Of a stretch of DNA of 64,000 nucleotides, positions 6,806 through 15,402 are shown piece after piece (within the stretch, counting starts at the first letter, position 1; each line of letters starts with the position of its first letter). The stretch comes from an uncultured Modestobacter sp. GTDB taxonomy: Bacteria; Actinomycetota; Actinomycetes; Mycobacteriales; Geodermatophilaceae. The notes beneath the pieces are model-generated. The model was not told where the DNA came from and did not search any database. It saw nothing but the letters and a program-made list of their open reading frames with translations. The position numbers and the translations under genes are program-made. The DNA lies in assembly GCF_947486615.1 (NCBI RefSeq), contig NZ_CANKUD010000004.1, positions 62,001 to 126,000 of the forward strand. Reading direction: 5' to 3'.

Positions 6806-7749
6806 GAATAGGCCTCCGCGGCTCGGGTCACCTTCTGGACGTAGGACTGCGTCTGGCCGTTGGCCGGGATGCCCCCGGCCCGGCTCACGGCGCCGGGGCC
6901 GGCGTTGTAGGCGGCCAGCGCCAGCTCGGTCGAGCCGAACTGCGCGGTCAGGCTGCTCAGGTAGCGAGCGGCGCCGTCGATCGCGGACGCCGGGTCGGCC
7001 GCGTTGACGCCCAGCCCCGTGGCGGTGGCGGGCATGAACTGCATCAGCCCGGTGGCGCCCGCGGAGGAGACCGCGGAGCTGTTGAACCCGGACTCGACCT
7101 TGGCGACCGCGGCCAGCAGTGCGGGGGAGATGCCGTGCTTGGCGCCGGCCTGGGTGAAGAGGTCGGCGTAGGGCACCCCGGCCAGCCCGCCGCCGGTGGC
7201 GGCGGAGACGGCGGCGGTGCTGGTGCCCTCCGGGAGCACCCGGCGGATGAGCGTCGGGTTGCCGACGTCCTGGACCTTGACGACGTCGCCCTCCTGCGGG
7301 GCGGCGATCATCTTCCCGCCGCCGATGTAGAGGCCCACGTGGTCGATCCCGGTCCGGGACGAGGAGTTGTCGAAGAAGACCAGGTCGCCGGGCTGGGCCT
7401 CGGCGAGGGAGGCGACGGGCCGGCCGGCGGTGGCCTGCTGCGAGGAGGTCCGCGGGATGCTGATCCCGAGGTCGGCGTAGACCCGCTGGGTGAAGCCGGA
7501 GCAGTCCAGCCCGGTGGCCGGGTCGGTGCCGCCCCACTTGTAGGGGACGCCGAGGTACTTGGTCGCCGCGCCGACGACCTCCGCGCCGGTGCCGGTGGCC
7601 GACAGCGTGGCGGTGCTCGTCGCCGAGCCGGTGCCGGTGAGGCCGGCGGCAGCGGCCGCGCTGGCCCACGAGGCGCTGGTCGCCGCGGGGGGCGTGAAGC
7701 GTGCCTGGATCTGGCCGATCCGGGCCTGTACCGCGATCAGTCCGTCCAC
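6802..7749 (-). CDS. Bifunctional peptidoglycan hydrolase: NlpC/P60 endopeptidase + SLT lytic transglycosylase
   Basis: The 315-aa product joins two wall-cutting domains. Residues 55-170 form an NlpC/P60 cysteine peptidase with C83 (GLDCSGFTQRVY) and H137 (GIDHVGLYIGG). Residues 190-310 form a soluble lytic transglycosylase domain with catalytic E219 (VAKVESGFN), ATGLMQFMPATA and LAAYNAGPGAV. It lies inside the fliJ-fliK interval, so it probably opens the wall for the rod, the job done by FlgJ in proteobacteria. The GTG at 7749 follows GGAGGAGG; it overlaps fliJ by 13 nt. No signal peptide is visible, fitting export through the flagellar apparatus. Confidence 0.9.
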   Translation of the reverse strand: MDGLIAVQARIGQIQARFTPPAATSASWASAAAAAGLTGTGSATSTATLSATGTGAEVVGAATKYLGVPYKWGGTDPATGLDCSGFTQRVYADLGISIPRTSSQQATAGRPVASLAEAQPGDLVFFDNSSSRTGIDHVGLYIGGGKMIAAPQEGDVVKVQDVGNPTLIRRVLPEGTSTAAVSAATGGGLAGVPYADLFTQAGAKHGISPALLAAVAKVESGFNSSAVSSAGATGLMQFMPATATGLGVNAADPASAIDGAARYLSSLTAQFGSTELALAAYNAGPGAVSRAGGIPANGQTQSYVQKVTRAAEAYS

Positions 7750-8186
7750 GTCTCCTCCTCCCTGTCGGTGGTGCTGTAGCGGCCGGTGACCAGGTCGTCG
7801 ACCGCCCGTACCTCGGCGGCGTCGGCCGCTGCCTGCAGGGCGGCTTCGTGCCGTTCCCGCAGGCGCTCCAGGCCCTTGGTGCGCTGCGCGGCGGCGGTCC
7901 ACCGCGCACGCACCAACTCGGCCTGCTCAGCCCGGGCGAGCGCGAGTGCCCGTGCAGCAGACACATCGGCAGCCGCGGCGGTCGATGCGACCATCGCGGC
8001 CACGAACGCCCCACCGGTCGCAGCCGCGGGCAGGCCGCGCCGGCCCAGCGCGACGGCGTCCCGCTCGGCCCGCTCGGCCGCCTCGGACGCCTCGCGGGCT
8101 GCCTGGGCCGCCGCGAGGGCGGCGGCCCGCTCCTCGGTCCGGCGCAGCCGCAGCACCGGTTCCAGGCGGAAGGCCGGCTGCTTCAC
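7737..8186 (-). CDS. fliJ: Flagellar export protein FliJ
   Basis: FliJ is a coiled-coil stalk-like protein that links the FliI ATPase to the export gate. The 149-aa sequence begins MKQPAFRLEPVLRLRRTEE, typical of FliJ, and is a continuous Ala/Arg/Glu-rich helix without Pro except in a short Gly/Ala break near residues 47-60. Position between fliI and the wall hydrolase, with a 55-nt gap after fliI, supports the call. Confidence 0.88.
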   Translation of the reverse strand: MKQPAFRLEPVLRLRRTEERAAALAAAQAAREASEAAERAERDAVALGRRGLPAAATGGAFVAAMVASTAAAADVSAARALALARAEQAELVRARWTAAAQRTKGLERLRERHEAALQAAADAAEVRAVDDLVTGRYSTTDREEETWTD

Positions 8187-8241
8187 GGCGCCGGGCAGCC
8201 GGGGCCGGCGGGCTCGCGACCGGCCCGCACACGGCCGGCGC

Positions 8242-9564
8242 TCACGCGGTGGTGGCGATCGCGTGCAGTCGGGCGAACGCCTCGGCGGTCGAGGTCGCGT
8301 CGTCCCCGGTCTGCCGCAGGAAGGCGTCGATCGCCGGGACGAGCCGGCGGGCCCGGTCGACCAGCGGGTCGCTGCCGGTCTGGTAGGCGCCGATCTCGAT
8401 GAGCTCGCGGACGTCGCGCAGCGCGGCCATCATCCGGCGGATCTCCCGGGCGTCGGTCATCTGCGGCGGCGGCACGATGGTGTTCGCCACCCGGGAGATC
8501 GACTCGAGCACGTCGATGGCCGGGAAGTGCCCGGCGGTGGCCAGCTTGCGGGTGAGCACCACGTGCCCGTCCAGGATCGACCGGGCGGTGTCGGCGATCG
8601 GCTCGTTGTGGTCGTCACCCTCCACGAGCACCGTGTAGAGGCCGGTGATCGACCCCGTCGTCGACGTGCCGGCCTTCTCCAGCAGCTTGGGCATCATCGC
8701 GAAGACGCTCGGCGGGTAGCCGCGGGTCGCCGGCGGCTCCCCGGCCGACAGCCCGACCTCGCGCTGGGCCATCGCGGTGCGGGTGATCGAGTCCATCATC
8801 AGCAGCACGTCGCGGCCCTGGTCGCGGAAGCCCTCGGCGATCCGGGTGGCCACGAACGCGGCCTTGAGGCGCACGAGCGGCGGTTCGTCGGAGGTCGCGA
8901 CGACGACGACGGTGCGCGCCATGCCCTCCGGCCCCAGGTCCTCCTCGAGGAACTCCCGGACCTCGCGGCCACGCTCGCCGATCAGCCCGATGACCCGGAC
9001 GTCGGCGTCGGTGCCCCGGGTGATCTGGCTCATCAGCGTGGACTTGCCGACGCCGGAGCCGGCGAAGATGCCCAGCCGCTGGCCCTTGCCGACCGGGACG
9101 AGGGTGTCCAGGGCGCGGACGCCGGTGGTCAGCTGCCGGCTCACCCGGGCGCGGGTGAGCGCGTTCGGGGTCTCGCTGGTCAGGTCCACGTACCGGACGG
9201 CGGAGCCCAGCGGCGGGCCGCCGTCCATCGGCCGGCCCAGCCCGTCCAGCACCCGGCCGAGCAGGGACTCGCCGACCGGCACCTGCAGCGGCATGCCGGT
9301 GGGTCGCACGCGGGCGCCGGAGTGCACGCCGGACAGGTCGCCCAGCGGCATGCAGGTCAGCCGGTCGCGCTGCACGGCGACGACCTCGGCCAGCAGCGGC
9401 CGCGGGCCGGTGGTGACCTCGACCAGGTCGCCGACGGCGGCGGAGACGCCCTCGACGGTGAGGGTGAGCCCCATCGCGCCGGTGACGATCCCGGTGATCT
9501 GCGGGCGGGCGGCCGCGCGGGCGCGCTCCAGAAGATCGGCGGTGCCGAGTCCGAGCACGCTCAC
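8242..9564 (-). CDS. fliI: Flagellum-specific ATP synthase FliI
   Basis: FliI is the hexameric ATPase energising flagellar type III export. The 440-aa protein has an N-terminal beta barrel, Walker A GSGVGKST (about 169-176), Walker B region with VLLMMDSITRTA, and the F1-beta-like motif GYPPSVFAMMPKLLEKAG. The GTG start overlaps the fliH stop by 4 nt (GTGA), so the two are translationally coupled. Length is standard. Confidence 0.97.
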   Translation of the reverse strand: MSVLGLGTADLLERARAAARPQITGIVTGAMGLTLTVEGVSAAVGDLVEVTTGPRPLLAEVVAVQRDRLTCMPLGDLSGVHSGARVRPTGMPLQVPVGESLLGRVLDGLGRPMDGGPPLGSAVRYVDLTSETPNALTRARVSRQLTTGVRALDTLVPVGKGQRLGIFAGSGVGKSTLMSQITRGTDADVRVIGLIGERGREVREFLEEDLGPEGMARTVVVVATSDEPPLVRLKAAFVATRIAEGFRDQGRDVLLMMDSITRTAMAQREVGLSAGEPPATRGYPPSVFAMMPKLLEKAGTSTTGSITGLYTVLVEGDDHNEPIADTARSILDGHVVLTRKLATAGHFPAIDVLESISRVANTIVPPPQMTDAREIRRMMAALRDVRELIEIGAYQTGSDPLVDRARRLVPAIDAFLRQTGDDATSTAEAFARLHAIATTA

Positions 9565-10505
9565 GAGCGGAGCACCTCGCGGACCCGCTCGAGCGCGGCG
9601 GACAGCTGGGCGTCCACCCGCTGGGTGCCGGCCTCGGCCAGGGCGCCGGCCCGCTCGACGGCGTCGTCGGCGACCACGGTCACCGACGCGGGCAGGCCCG
9701 CGAGCGTGTCGGCGGGGACCTCGGCGAGGTCGTCGGGGTGCAGCCGGACGACGACCGGGACGTCGCGCGGGCAGAGGGTGAGCGCCCGGCGCAGCGCGTC
9801 CAGCCCGGGGGAGGCGGCCATCGCCAGCTCCCGGCCGAGCAGGTCGCCGACCAGCACGAGGACGGTGTCCAGCACGCTGTCCCGCAGCTCGTCGACGACC
9901 GGGGCGGCGGTGGCGTCCAGCTGCTCCACCGCGGCGCCCATGGCGGCGGTGGCGGTGGCCAGCCGGCGCTCCCAGCGCACCTGCACCGCGGCGAGGCGCT
10001 CCTCGGCGGCCCGCTCGGCGGCGTGCACCACCTGCTCGGCGGCGACCAGGCCCTCGGCGTGGCCGGCGGCCCAGCCCGCCCGGCGGGCCTCCTCGCGCAG
10101 CCGGGCCAGCTGCTCGGCGTAGACCTCGCCCAGCCGCAGCCCGACCCGGGCGGCCGACGCGGAGTCGGCGTCCCGGCTGGTGGTGGAGGCGGTGGACGGC
10201 GGGGTCGGCACCGGAACGGCGTCGACCGGGCCGGCCAGCACCGTCGGCGGCGGGCCGGACCGGGCCGGTGCCGGCGGGGGCACCGGCGGGGTCGCCGGAC
10301 GCACGACCACGGACTCGTCGGCGAGCGCCGTCGTCCCGCGCCGTCCCCAGACCGGGGCGCCGGGGGCGCTGCGCTGGTAGGGGATGGCGTCGGCGGCCGA
10401 GGACCCGCGCAGCAGCAGCGTCTCGCGCCTGCCGTCGGGCGACGTCCGCTGGGACGCTGCCCGGTCCGTTGCCCGCCCGCCGGCGACGTCAGGCGACGAA
10501 GTCAT
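9561..10505 (-). CDS. fliH: Flagellar assembly protein FliH
   Basis: FliH binds FliI as a negative regulator and delivers it to the export gate. The 314-aa product has a long Pro/Ala/Thr-rich N-terminal half (to about 120), then the helical FliH/V-ATPase E-subunit-like region with EEARRAGWAAGHAEGLVAAE and a C-terminal segment resembling ATPase delta (VVRLHPDDLAEVPADTLAG). I chose the ATG at 10505, overlapping fliG by 17 nt; a GTG three codons earlier is also possible. The disordered N-terminus is longer than usual. Confidence 0.85.
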   Translation of the reverse strand: MTSSPDVAGGRATDRAASQRTSPDGRRETLLLRGSSAADAIPYQRSAPGAPVWGRRGTTALADESVVVRPATPPVPPPAPARSGPPPTVLAGPVDAVPVPTPPSTASTTSRDADSASAARVGLRLGEVYAEQLARLREEARRAGWAAGHAEGLVAAEQVVHAAERAAEERLAAVQVRWERRLATATAAMGAAVEQLDATAAPVVDELRDSVLDTVLVLVGDLLGRELAMAASPGLDALRRALTLCPRDVPVVVRLHPDDLAEVPADTLAGLPASVTVVADDAVERAGALAEAGTQRVDAQLSAALERVREVLRS

Positions 10506-11565
10506 CCTCACCACCCCGCGAGATGGTCAGGGTGCCCTGCTCCTCGAGGGTGCGGATGACCGCGACCACCTTGGCCTGGGCCTCCTCGACCGTGCGGGTG
10601 CGCACCGGGCCGAGCAGCTCGATCTCCTCGATCAGGTTCTCCCCGGCGCGCTCGGAGAGGTTGCGGACCACCTTGTCCCGGACGTCCTGCTTGACGCCCT
10701 TGAGCGCGGTGGCCAGGTCGTTGGCCTCGACGTCGCGCAGCACCAGCTGCAGCGACCGGTCGTCGATGGTGACGATGTCCTCGAAGACGAACATCTGCGA
10801 GCGGATCCGCTCGGCGAGCTCCGGGTCGCTGTTCTCCAGCCACTCCAGGATCGAGCGCTCGGTGGGCCGCGAGGACCGGTTGATGATCTCGACCAGGGTC
10901 TCGACGCCGCCGACGGTGGCCATGTCCTGGTAGGCCAGCAGCGACCCCATCCGGCGGCCGAGCTCCTCCTCGACCATCCGGACCATCTCCGGAGCGGTGC
11001 GGTCCATCATCGCGATCCGGTAGGCGACGTCGGCCTGCTGGTCCGGCGGGAAGCCCGACAGCACCTCGGCCGACTGCGGCGCCGGCAGGTGCGCCAGCAC
11101 GAGGGCGACGACCTGGGGGTGCTCGTCCTTGAGGAAGGTGACCAGCTGCCGGACGTCGCTGTTGCGCAGCGAGGCGAAGGGCAGCTCCGTGTAGACCACG
11201 TTGAGCCGGGAGAGGATGCCGTCGGCCTTCTCCTCGCCGAGGCCCGCGGCCAGCACCTCGCGGGCGAACTCGACACCGCCGGTGCCGACGAAGCGGCGGG
11301 CCTGCATCAGGGCGTGGAACTCGCTCAGCACGTCGTCGACGTCGCCGCCGTCGACCCGCTGCAACCCCATAAGCTCACCGGTCAGCTTCTCCACCTCGGA
11401 GGGTCGCATCTGCGCGAGCACGGCGCCGGCCTCCTCCTTGGTCAGCTGGGCGAGGAACACCGCTGCCTTGCGCAGGCCGGGCAGCTCGGGGCGGGAGGAC
11501 GCGGCGAGCTGACCACCGGTCCGGGCCGGCACCCCGGTGAGCTGTTCGATGCTGGCGATGCTCAC
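10489..11565 (-). CDS. fliG: Flagellar motor switch protein FliG
   Basis: FliG is the rotor protein that receives torque from MotA and connects the MS ring to FliM. The protein shows LRKAAVFLAQLTKEEAGAVL, the middle-domain EHPQVVALVLAHL, and the C-terminal torque domain with MFVFEDIVTIDDRSLQLVLR and EEAQAKVVAVIRTLEEQG. The GTG at 11565 (358 aa) has GAGGGGGGAA upstream; a GTG 14 codons earlier lacks a good ribosome site. Lies 141 nt after fliF, a spacing that leaves room for a regulatory element I could not identify. Confidence 0.95.
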   Translation of the reverse strand: MSIASIEQLTGVPARTGGQLAASSRPELPGLRKAAVFLAQLTKEEAGAVLAQMRPSEVEKLTGELMGLQRVDGGDVDDVLSEFHALMQARRFVGTGGVEFAREVLAAGLGEEKADGILSRLNVVYTELPFASLRNSDVRQLVTFLKDEHPQVVALVLAHLPAPQSAEVLSGFPPDQQADVAYRIAMMDRTAPEMVRMVEEELGRRMGSLLAYQDMATVGGVETLVEIINRSSRPTERSILEWLENSDPELAERIRSQMFVFEDIVTIDDRSLQLVLRDVEANDLATALKGVKQDVRDKVVRNLSERAGENLIEEIELLGPVRTRTVEEAQAKVVAVIRTLEEQGTLTISRGGEDDFVA

Positions 11566-11706
11566 TGCTGTCGTTCCCCCCTCGTCACGGACGCCGGCGG
11601 CGTCCACCTACTTGATCGGCAGTCCGGGGCCCCACCCGGCAGGGCATCGGCCCCGCCGGGGGAGGCCCCGGACGTCGTGCTCACCGGGCGGTCCGCCCGG
11701 TCGTGC

Positions 11707-13260
11707 TCACTTGGCGTCGGCGAACCAGCCGCGGAGCATGGTGGCGACCTCGTCGGGCCGGTCGCTGACCATCTCGGAGATCTCGCCGCGCACCCGCTCG
11801 CGCTGGGCGGCGGCCAGCTGGGCGGCCCGGTCGTCGAGCTCGGGGTCGCGGACGCTCTCGACCTGGATGCGCTCGTACTCGGGCTCCTCGTCCTCCAGCT
11901 CCTCGTACTCCTCGCGGTTGCGCCGGGAGCGCAGCCAGACGATGAGCACCAGCAGGGCGATGCCGAGCGCGATGCCGCCGGTCTTGATCATCGACCACAT
12001 CTGGGCGGTCTTCTCCGCCTCCCGCGCGGCCGCGAGGTCGGCGGCGGCCTGCTCGGCCGCGGTGTTGTCGAAGGCCATCGCGGCGACCGTGATGGCGTCG
12101 CCCCGGGCGACGTCCAGCCCCACCGCGTTGCCCACCAGGTCCTGGATCGTGGCCTGGTCCAGGGCGCCGGCGGTGGCGTCGTCCATGACCACGGAGACGG
12201 TCAGCCGCTCGACCGCGCCGGGGGCGCCGGCGATGGTCTCCACCGTCTTGTCGACCGCGTTGTTCGAGGTGGTCGACTCCTTGTCGTAGGTCGAGTCCCC
12301 GCCGCCCGCGGCCACGTCCTCCGCGCCCAGCACCCCGCCGACGGCGGCACCGGTGCCGGTGTAGCTCTCGGTGGTGGTCGACTCCGACAGCGCCGGGGTG
12401 CCCTCGTTGTACTGGTAGCTCTCGGTGGTGGTGTCGCGCTGGGAGAAGTCCAGGTCGGCGCGGACGGAGACCACGGCGTTGCCGGGGCCGGCCACCCGGT
12501 CGAGGATCTGCTGGGCGTTGGCCGCGAGCCGCCCCTCGTAGGCCTGCTCCTGCTCCGACTGCGCGTCGCCGGCGGCGCCGGTGGCGCCCCCGCCGGCGGC
12601 GGACAGCACCGCGCCGGTGGAGTCGGCCACGGTCACCGAGTCCGGGGACATCCCCTCGATGCTGGAGGAGACCAGGTGGGTGACCGCCTGGATCTGCTCG
12701 CCGCGCAGCTCGGTGCCCGGCGCCAGGTCCAGCAGCACCGAGGCGGTCGGCTCGGCCTGGTCGGTGGCGAAGACGTCCTCCTTGGGCAGGGCGACGTGCA
12801 CCACCGCGGAACGGACGCCGTCCAGCGCCTTCAGGGTGTTGGAGAGCTCGCCCTCCAGGGCCCGCTGGTAGGAGACCTGCTGCTGGAACTCGCTGGTGGT
12901 GATGCCCTGCTCGTCCAGGAGGGAGTAGCCGGTCTCGTTGCCGGCCGGCAGCCCCTTGCCGCTCATCGCCAGACGCATGTCGTAGACCTTGTCCTGGGCG
13001 ACCATGACCGTCTGGCCGCCGTCGGCCAGCTCGTAGGGCACGCCCTCGGCGTTCAGCTCCTCCACGATCGCCGAGGCGTCGGTGGAGGCCAGGTTGCTGA
13101 ACAGCGGCGACAACGTCGGCGCCGTGATCCACCGGGTGAAGAAGACCCCGCCGAGCAGCAACCCGACCAGCAGCAGACCGATCACGATCTTCTGGCCGAG
13201 GCTGATGGTGGACAGGGTCGTCCGGATGCGGTCGAGCGGTCCGGCGAGAGCGGCGGGCAT
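11707..13260 (-). CDS. fliF: Flagellar MS-ring protein FliF
   Basis: FliF builds the membrane MS ring on which the rotor assembles. The 517-aa protein has an N-terminal membrane helix (IVIGLLLVGLLLGGVFF, about 25-41), two ring-building motif domains with SYQRALEGELSNTLKALDGV and VHVALPKEDVF, a low-complexity region, a second helix (ALGIALLVLIVWL) and a charged cytoplasmic tail that binds FliG. The start codon overlaps the fliE stop by one base (TGATG). Confidence 0.97.
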   Translation of the reverse strand: MPAALAGPLDRIRTTLSTISLGQKIVIGLLLVGLLLGGVFFTRWITAPTLSPLFSNLASTDASAIVEELNAEGVPYELADGGQTVMVAQDKVYDMRLAMSGKGLPAGNETGYSLLDEQGITTSEFQQQVSYQRALEGELSNTLKALDGVRSAVVHVALPKEDVFATDQAEPTASVLLDLAPGTELRGEQIQAVTHLVSSSIEGMSPDSVTVADSTGAVLSAAGGGATGAAGDAQSEQEQAYEGRLAANAQQILDRVAGPGNAVVSVRADLDFSQRDTTTESYQYNEGTPALSESTTTESYTGTGAAVGGVLGAEDVAAGGGDSTYDKESTTSNNAVDKTVETIAGAPGAVERLTVSVVMDDATAGALDQATIQDLVGNAVGLDVARGDAITVAAMAFDNTAAEQAAADLAAAREAEKTAQMWSMIKTGGIALGIALLVLIVWLRSRRNREEYEELEDEEPEYERIQVESVRDPELDDRAAQLAAAQRERVRGEISEMVSDRPDEVATMLRGWFADAK

Positions 13261-13586
13261 CAGATCTGCATCCTCATGATCTCGGTGAAGGCCGCCACCG
13301 CCGAGTTCTTCAGGGTCACCACGGTGTCGGTGGCCAACCTCGCCTCAGTGCTGGCGATCATGTAGTCGTGCGCGTCCTGCAGGTCGCCGGTGGCGGCCTG
13401 CAGGGCGAGGGTGTCGGCCGTGCCCTGCACCGCGTTGAGCGAGTCGATCGAGCCGGTGAGGACCGCGGCGAAGCCGCCGTCGCCGGAGACCGACGCGGGC
13501 GCCGCGGCCGAGGCCGCCCCGGCGACGCCGGCCACGTCGGTGATGCCGGGCATGCCGAAGGAGATGCCGCTGATCGGCGAGGTCAT
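13260..13586 (-). CDS. fliE: Flagellar hook-basal body complex protein FliE
   Basis: FliE forms the junction between MS ring and proximal rod. The 108-aa protein has a Gly/Ala-rich start and the conserved C-terminal helices DAHDYMIASTEARLATDTVV and NSAVAAFTEIMRMQI. The ATG at 13586 is 2 nt after the flgC stop codon. Size and position between flgC and fliF are standard. Confidence 0.93.
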   Translation of the reverse strand: MTSPISGISFGMPGITDVAGVAGAASAAAPASVSGDGGFAAVLTGSIDSLNAVQGTADTLALQAATGDLQDAHDYMIASTEARLATDTVVTLKNSAVAAFTEIMRMQI

Positions 13587-13588
13587 GG

Positions 13589-13993
13589 TCAGCCCTTCCC
13601 GAGCTGGAGGGCCTGCTGGTAGGCCTCGGTGGCGCTGCGGATGGTGGCCAGGTTGGCCTGGTAGCCGCGCTGGGCCATGAGCAGCTGGGTCATCTGGTCG
13701 CCCAGGTCGATGTCGGGGTAGCGGACGTAGCCCTCGTCGTCGGCGAGCGGGTTGCCCGGCTCGTAGACCATCCGGCCCTCGGCGCTGCCGAGCTCGACGC
13801 CGGCGACGCGGACGCCGCCCTGACCGGAGCCGTACTGCACGGCCTCGGCGACGACCATCCGCTCCTGGAACGCGTCCTCGCCGGGGGCGTTGACCGTGTT
13901 GATGTTGGCCATGTTGTCGGCGACCGCGTCCATCCACTTGCGGTGGACGAACAACGACGAGCCGCCGATGCGCAGCGTGTCGAACACGGTCAT
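13589..13993 (-). CDS. flgC: Flagellar basal-body rod protein FlgC
   Basis: FlgC is a proximal rod subunit. The 134-aa protein carries the rod signature FVHRKWMDAVADNMANINTV near the N-terminus and the C-terminal helix QMTQLLMAQRGYQANLATI. The ATG at 13993 shares its A with the flgB stop (TGATG); a GTG one codon earlier is the alternative. Confidence 0.95.
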   Translation of the reverse strand: MTVFDTLRIGGSSLFVHRKWMDAVADNMANINTVNAPGEDAFQERMVVAEAVQYGSGQGGVRVAGVELGSAEGRMVYEPGNPLADDEGYVRYPDIDLGDQMTQLLMAQRGYQANLATIRSATEAYQQALQLGKG

Positions 13994-14340
13994 CACTGCG
14001 TCCGCAGGGCCGAGCGCAGCAGGGCGTACTTGCCGTCCAGGGCGCTGATCGACAGCTGGTAGCGCAGGCCGGTCTCGGTGGCGATGACCGTCTCGGTGTC
14101 CAGGTTGACGTTGTTGCCGTCGGTCCGGGTCGGGTCCATCGACCGGGTGACGGCGCTCTGGCCACCGGTGGCGACCGCGCCGTTGGCGATCTCGTTCTGC
14201 AGGGTCGACTCGAAGTCGACCCGGCCGGCCAGGAAGCCCGGCGTCTGGACGTTGGCGATGTTGTCAGCGGTCACCCGTTGGCGCTGCTGCAGTCCGGTGA
14301 GGGACGCGTGCAGGGCCGTCATGGTCGAGTCGGTGATCAC
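13993..14340 (-). CDS. flgB: Flagellar basal-body rod protein FlgB
   Basis: FlgB is the most proximal rod subunit after FliE. The 115-aa protein has LQQRQRVTADNIANVQTPGF at the N-terminus and ends in LDGKYALLRSALRTQ. GTG start at 14340; the ribosome site is weak. It is the first gene of the twelve-gene rod-to-hook operon and is preceded by a terminator (14541-14580) and a sigma-28-like promoter (14470-14498). Confidence 0.93.
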   Translation of the reverse strand: MITDSTMTALHASLTGLQQRQRVTADNIANVQTPGFLAGRVDFESTLQNEIANGAVATGGQSAVTRSMDPTRTDGNNVNLDTETVIATETGLRYQLSISALDGKYALLRSALRTQ

Positions 14341-14469
14341 CGGACGCTGCGCAGGGAGCGACGGAGCACGAGGTACCTCCGGGTACGGCGGGACGCGCTC
14401 GCAGGAGGTACCTGCGAACGAGGGGGGCCGCCGATCCGTGGCGAGAGTGGTGCATTCCGTGCAGTGGAG

Positions 14470-14498
14470 TCATCGGCAGCCACGGGGCCGACCGTGAC
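14470..14498 (-). promoter_or_regulatory. Candidate sigma-28-type promoter of the flgB operon
   Basis: GTCACG (14493-14498), 15-nt spacer, GCCGATGA (14470-14477). The -10 box is identical to that of flbD; the -35 matches CTCAAG at 4 of 6. It lies between the fliT-like gene's terminator and flgB, leaving a leader of about 120 nt. The leader contains two AGGTACCT palindromes near 14372 and 14406 of unknown meaning. Confidence 0.5.
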
Positions 14499-14540
14499 CA
14501 CATGCACCCGATCGGGCACGTCCAGCCACAGAACGCACAC

Positions 14541-14580
14541 GTCCCCCGGGGCCAGAGTCGCGACTGTGGCCCCGGGGGAC
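14541..14580. terminator. Terminator of the fliC-fliD-fliS operon
   Basis: GTCCCCCGGGGCCA (14541-14554) pairs perfectly with TGGCCCCGGGGGAC (14567-14580); the 12-nt loop is itself partly self-complementary. It begins 28 nt after the stop of the FliT-like gene. No U-tract. Confidence 0.75.
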
Positions 14581-14608
14581 GGGGGAGTGCTGGTGGTGCG
14601 GGTGGGGG

Positions 14609-14986
14609 CTACAGGGCCCGGTCGATGAATGAGGCGACCGGGCGGGTGGGGGCGTAGGACATCCGGGCGGCCAGGTCGCGCTGCTTCTGCGACTGGGTGA
14701 TCCGCTCGACCAGGGCCTCGGCGACCGCGAGCTGGTGCTGCAGCAGCCGGGCGGCCCGCTCACGCAGGTCGTCGGGGAGCGGCCCGAGGTTGCTCGGCGG
14801 GATCCAGTCGGTGGACCGGCGACCCCAGGCCGCGATCTCGTCCGCCCGCCCGCGAGCGAGGGTCTCCTCCGCCTCGTACACGTCGCCCTCCAGGGCGTCG
14901 AGCACCACCGGCCAGCTCCGGGCGTCGTCCACCAGGGCAGGGAAGTCCCCGATCCGGTTGCGGCCGGGGCCCGGGCCGCCGGTCAC
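14609..14986 (-). CDS. Small helical protein in the FliT position (putative flagellar chaperone)
   Basis: A 125-aa, mainly helical, acidic protein translated from a GTG that overlaps the fliS stop by 4 nt (GTGA). Helical stretches include WPVVLDALEGDVYEAEETLA and LQHQLAVAEALVERITQSQK. Placement directly after fliS at the end of the fliC-fliD-fliS operon is where fliT (chaperone of FliD) usually lies. I see no sequence motif that proves FliT identity, so the function is inferred from context only. Confidence 0.65.
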   Translation of the reverse strand: MTGGPGPGRNRIGDFPALVDDARSWPVVLDALEGDVYEAEETLARGRADEIAAWGRRSTDWIPPSNLGPLPDDLRERAARLLQHQLAVAEALVERITQSQKQRDLAARMSYAPTRPVASFIDRAL

Positions 14987-15369
14987 ACCGGTGCCGAGGC
15001 CAGGGAGGCCGCAGCCTCCCGCCACGCGTCGCGCAGCGGCTCGACGATCTTGCGGCAGTCGGCGACGACCCGGGCGCTGCCCTTCACGTTGGCCCGCACC
15101 AGCTCGCCGTGCAGCCAGGTGTACAGCGCGGAGAGGCGGGGACCGCCCTCCCAGCTGTCGACCTGCAGGCTGGAGTGCAGCTCCAGGACGATCTCCTGGG
15201 CGTGCTGCAGCTGGCTGTTCGCCTCGGCCCGGTCCCCGCCGTCGAGCGCCTGCTCGGCCCGCTCGAGGTCCAGGGCCAGGCGGTCGTACAGCATCACCAG
15301 CAGGCGCTGGGGCGACGCGGTGCTGACCGAGTCGCCGAGGTAGCGGTTCCGCAGGGCAGCGGCACTCAT
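14983..15369 (-). CDS. fliS: Flagellar export chaperone FliS
   Basis: FliS binds the C-terminus of flagellin in the cytoplasm and keeps it unpolymerised before export. The 128-aa protein shows the family pattern: RNRYLGDSVSTASPQRLLVM near the N-terminus (LxMLYDRL follows), then ANSQLQHAQEIVLELHSSLQ and LYTWLHGELVRANV. It lies 33 nt after fliD. Confidence 0.95.
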   Translation of the reverse strand: MSAAALRNRYLGDSVSTASPQRLLVMLYDRLALDLERAEQALDGGDRAEANSQLQHAQEIVLELHSSLQVDSWEGGPRLSALYTWLHGELVRANVKGSARVVADCRKIVEPLRDAWREAAASLASAPV

Positions 15370-15402
15370 GTGGTGTTCCTCCGGGGGAGCGGTCGGGGTG
15401 GG

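Noticed and set aside
5552-8014. An 820-aa fusion of FliK with upstream sequence
   Set aside because: The upstream half is out of frame with the NlpC/P60-SLT gene that clearly occupies it; the ATG at 6805 with ATGA coupling is the proper start.
10384-13365. A 993-codon open frame on the plus strand opposite fliF-fliG-fliH
   Set aside because: It is antisense to well-recognised flagellar genes, has Gly/Val/Arg/Asp-rich low-complexity translation, and no ribosome site. Stop-free antisense frames are expected at this GC content.
14365-14420. Two AGGTACCT palindromes in the flgB leader as a regulator operator
   Set aside because: Only two copies, KpnI-like octamers arise by chance, and no regulator is apparent; left as a remark within the flgB promoter entry.
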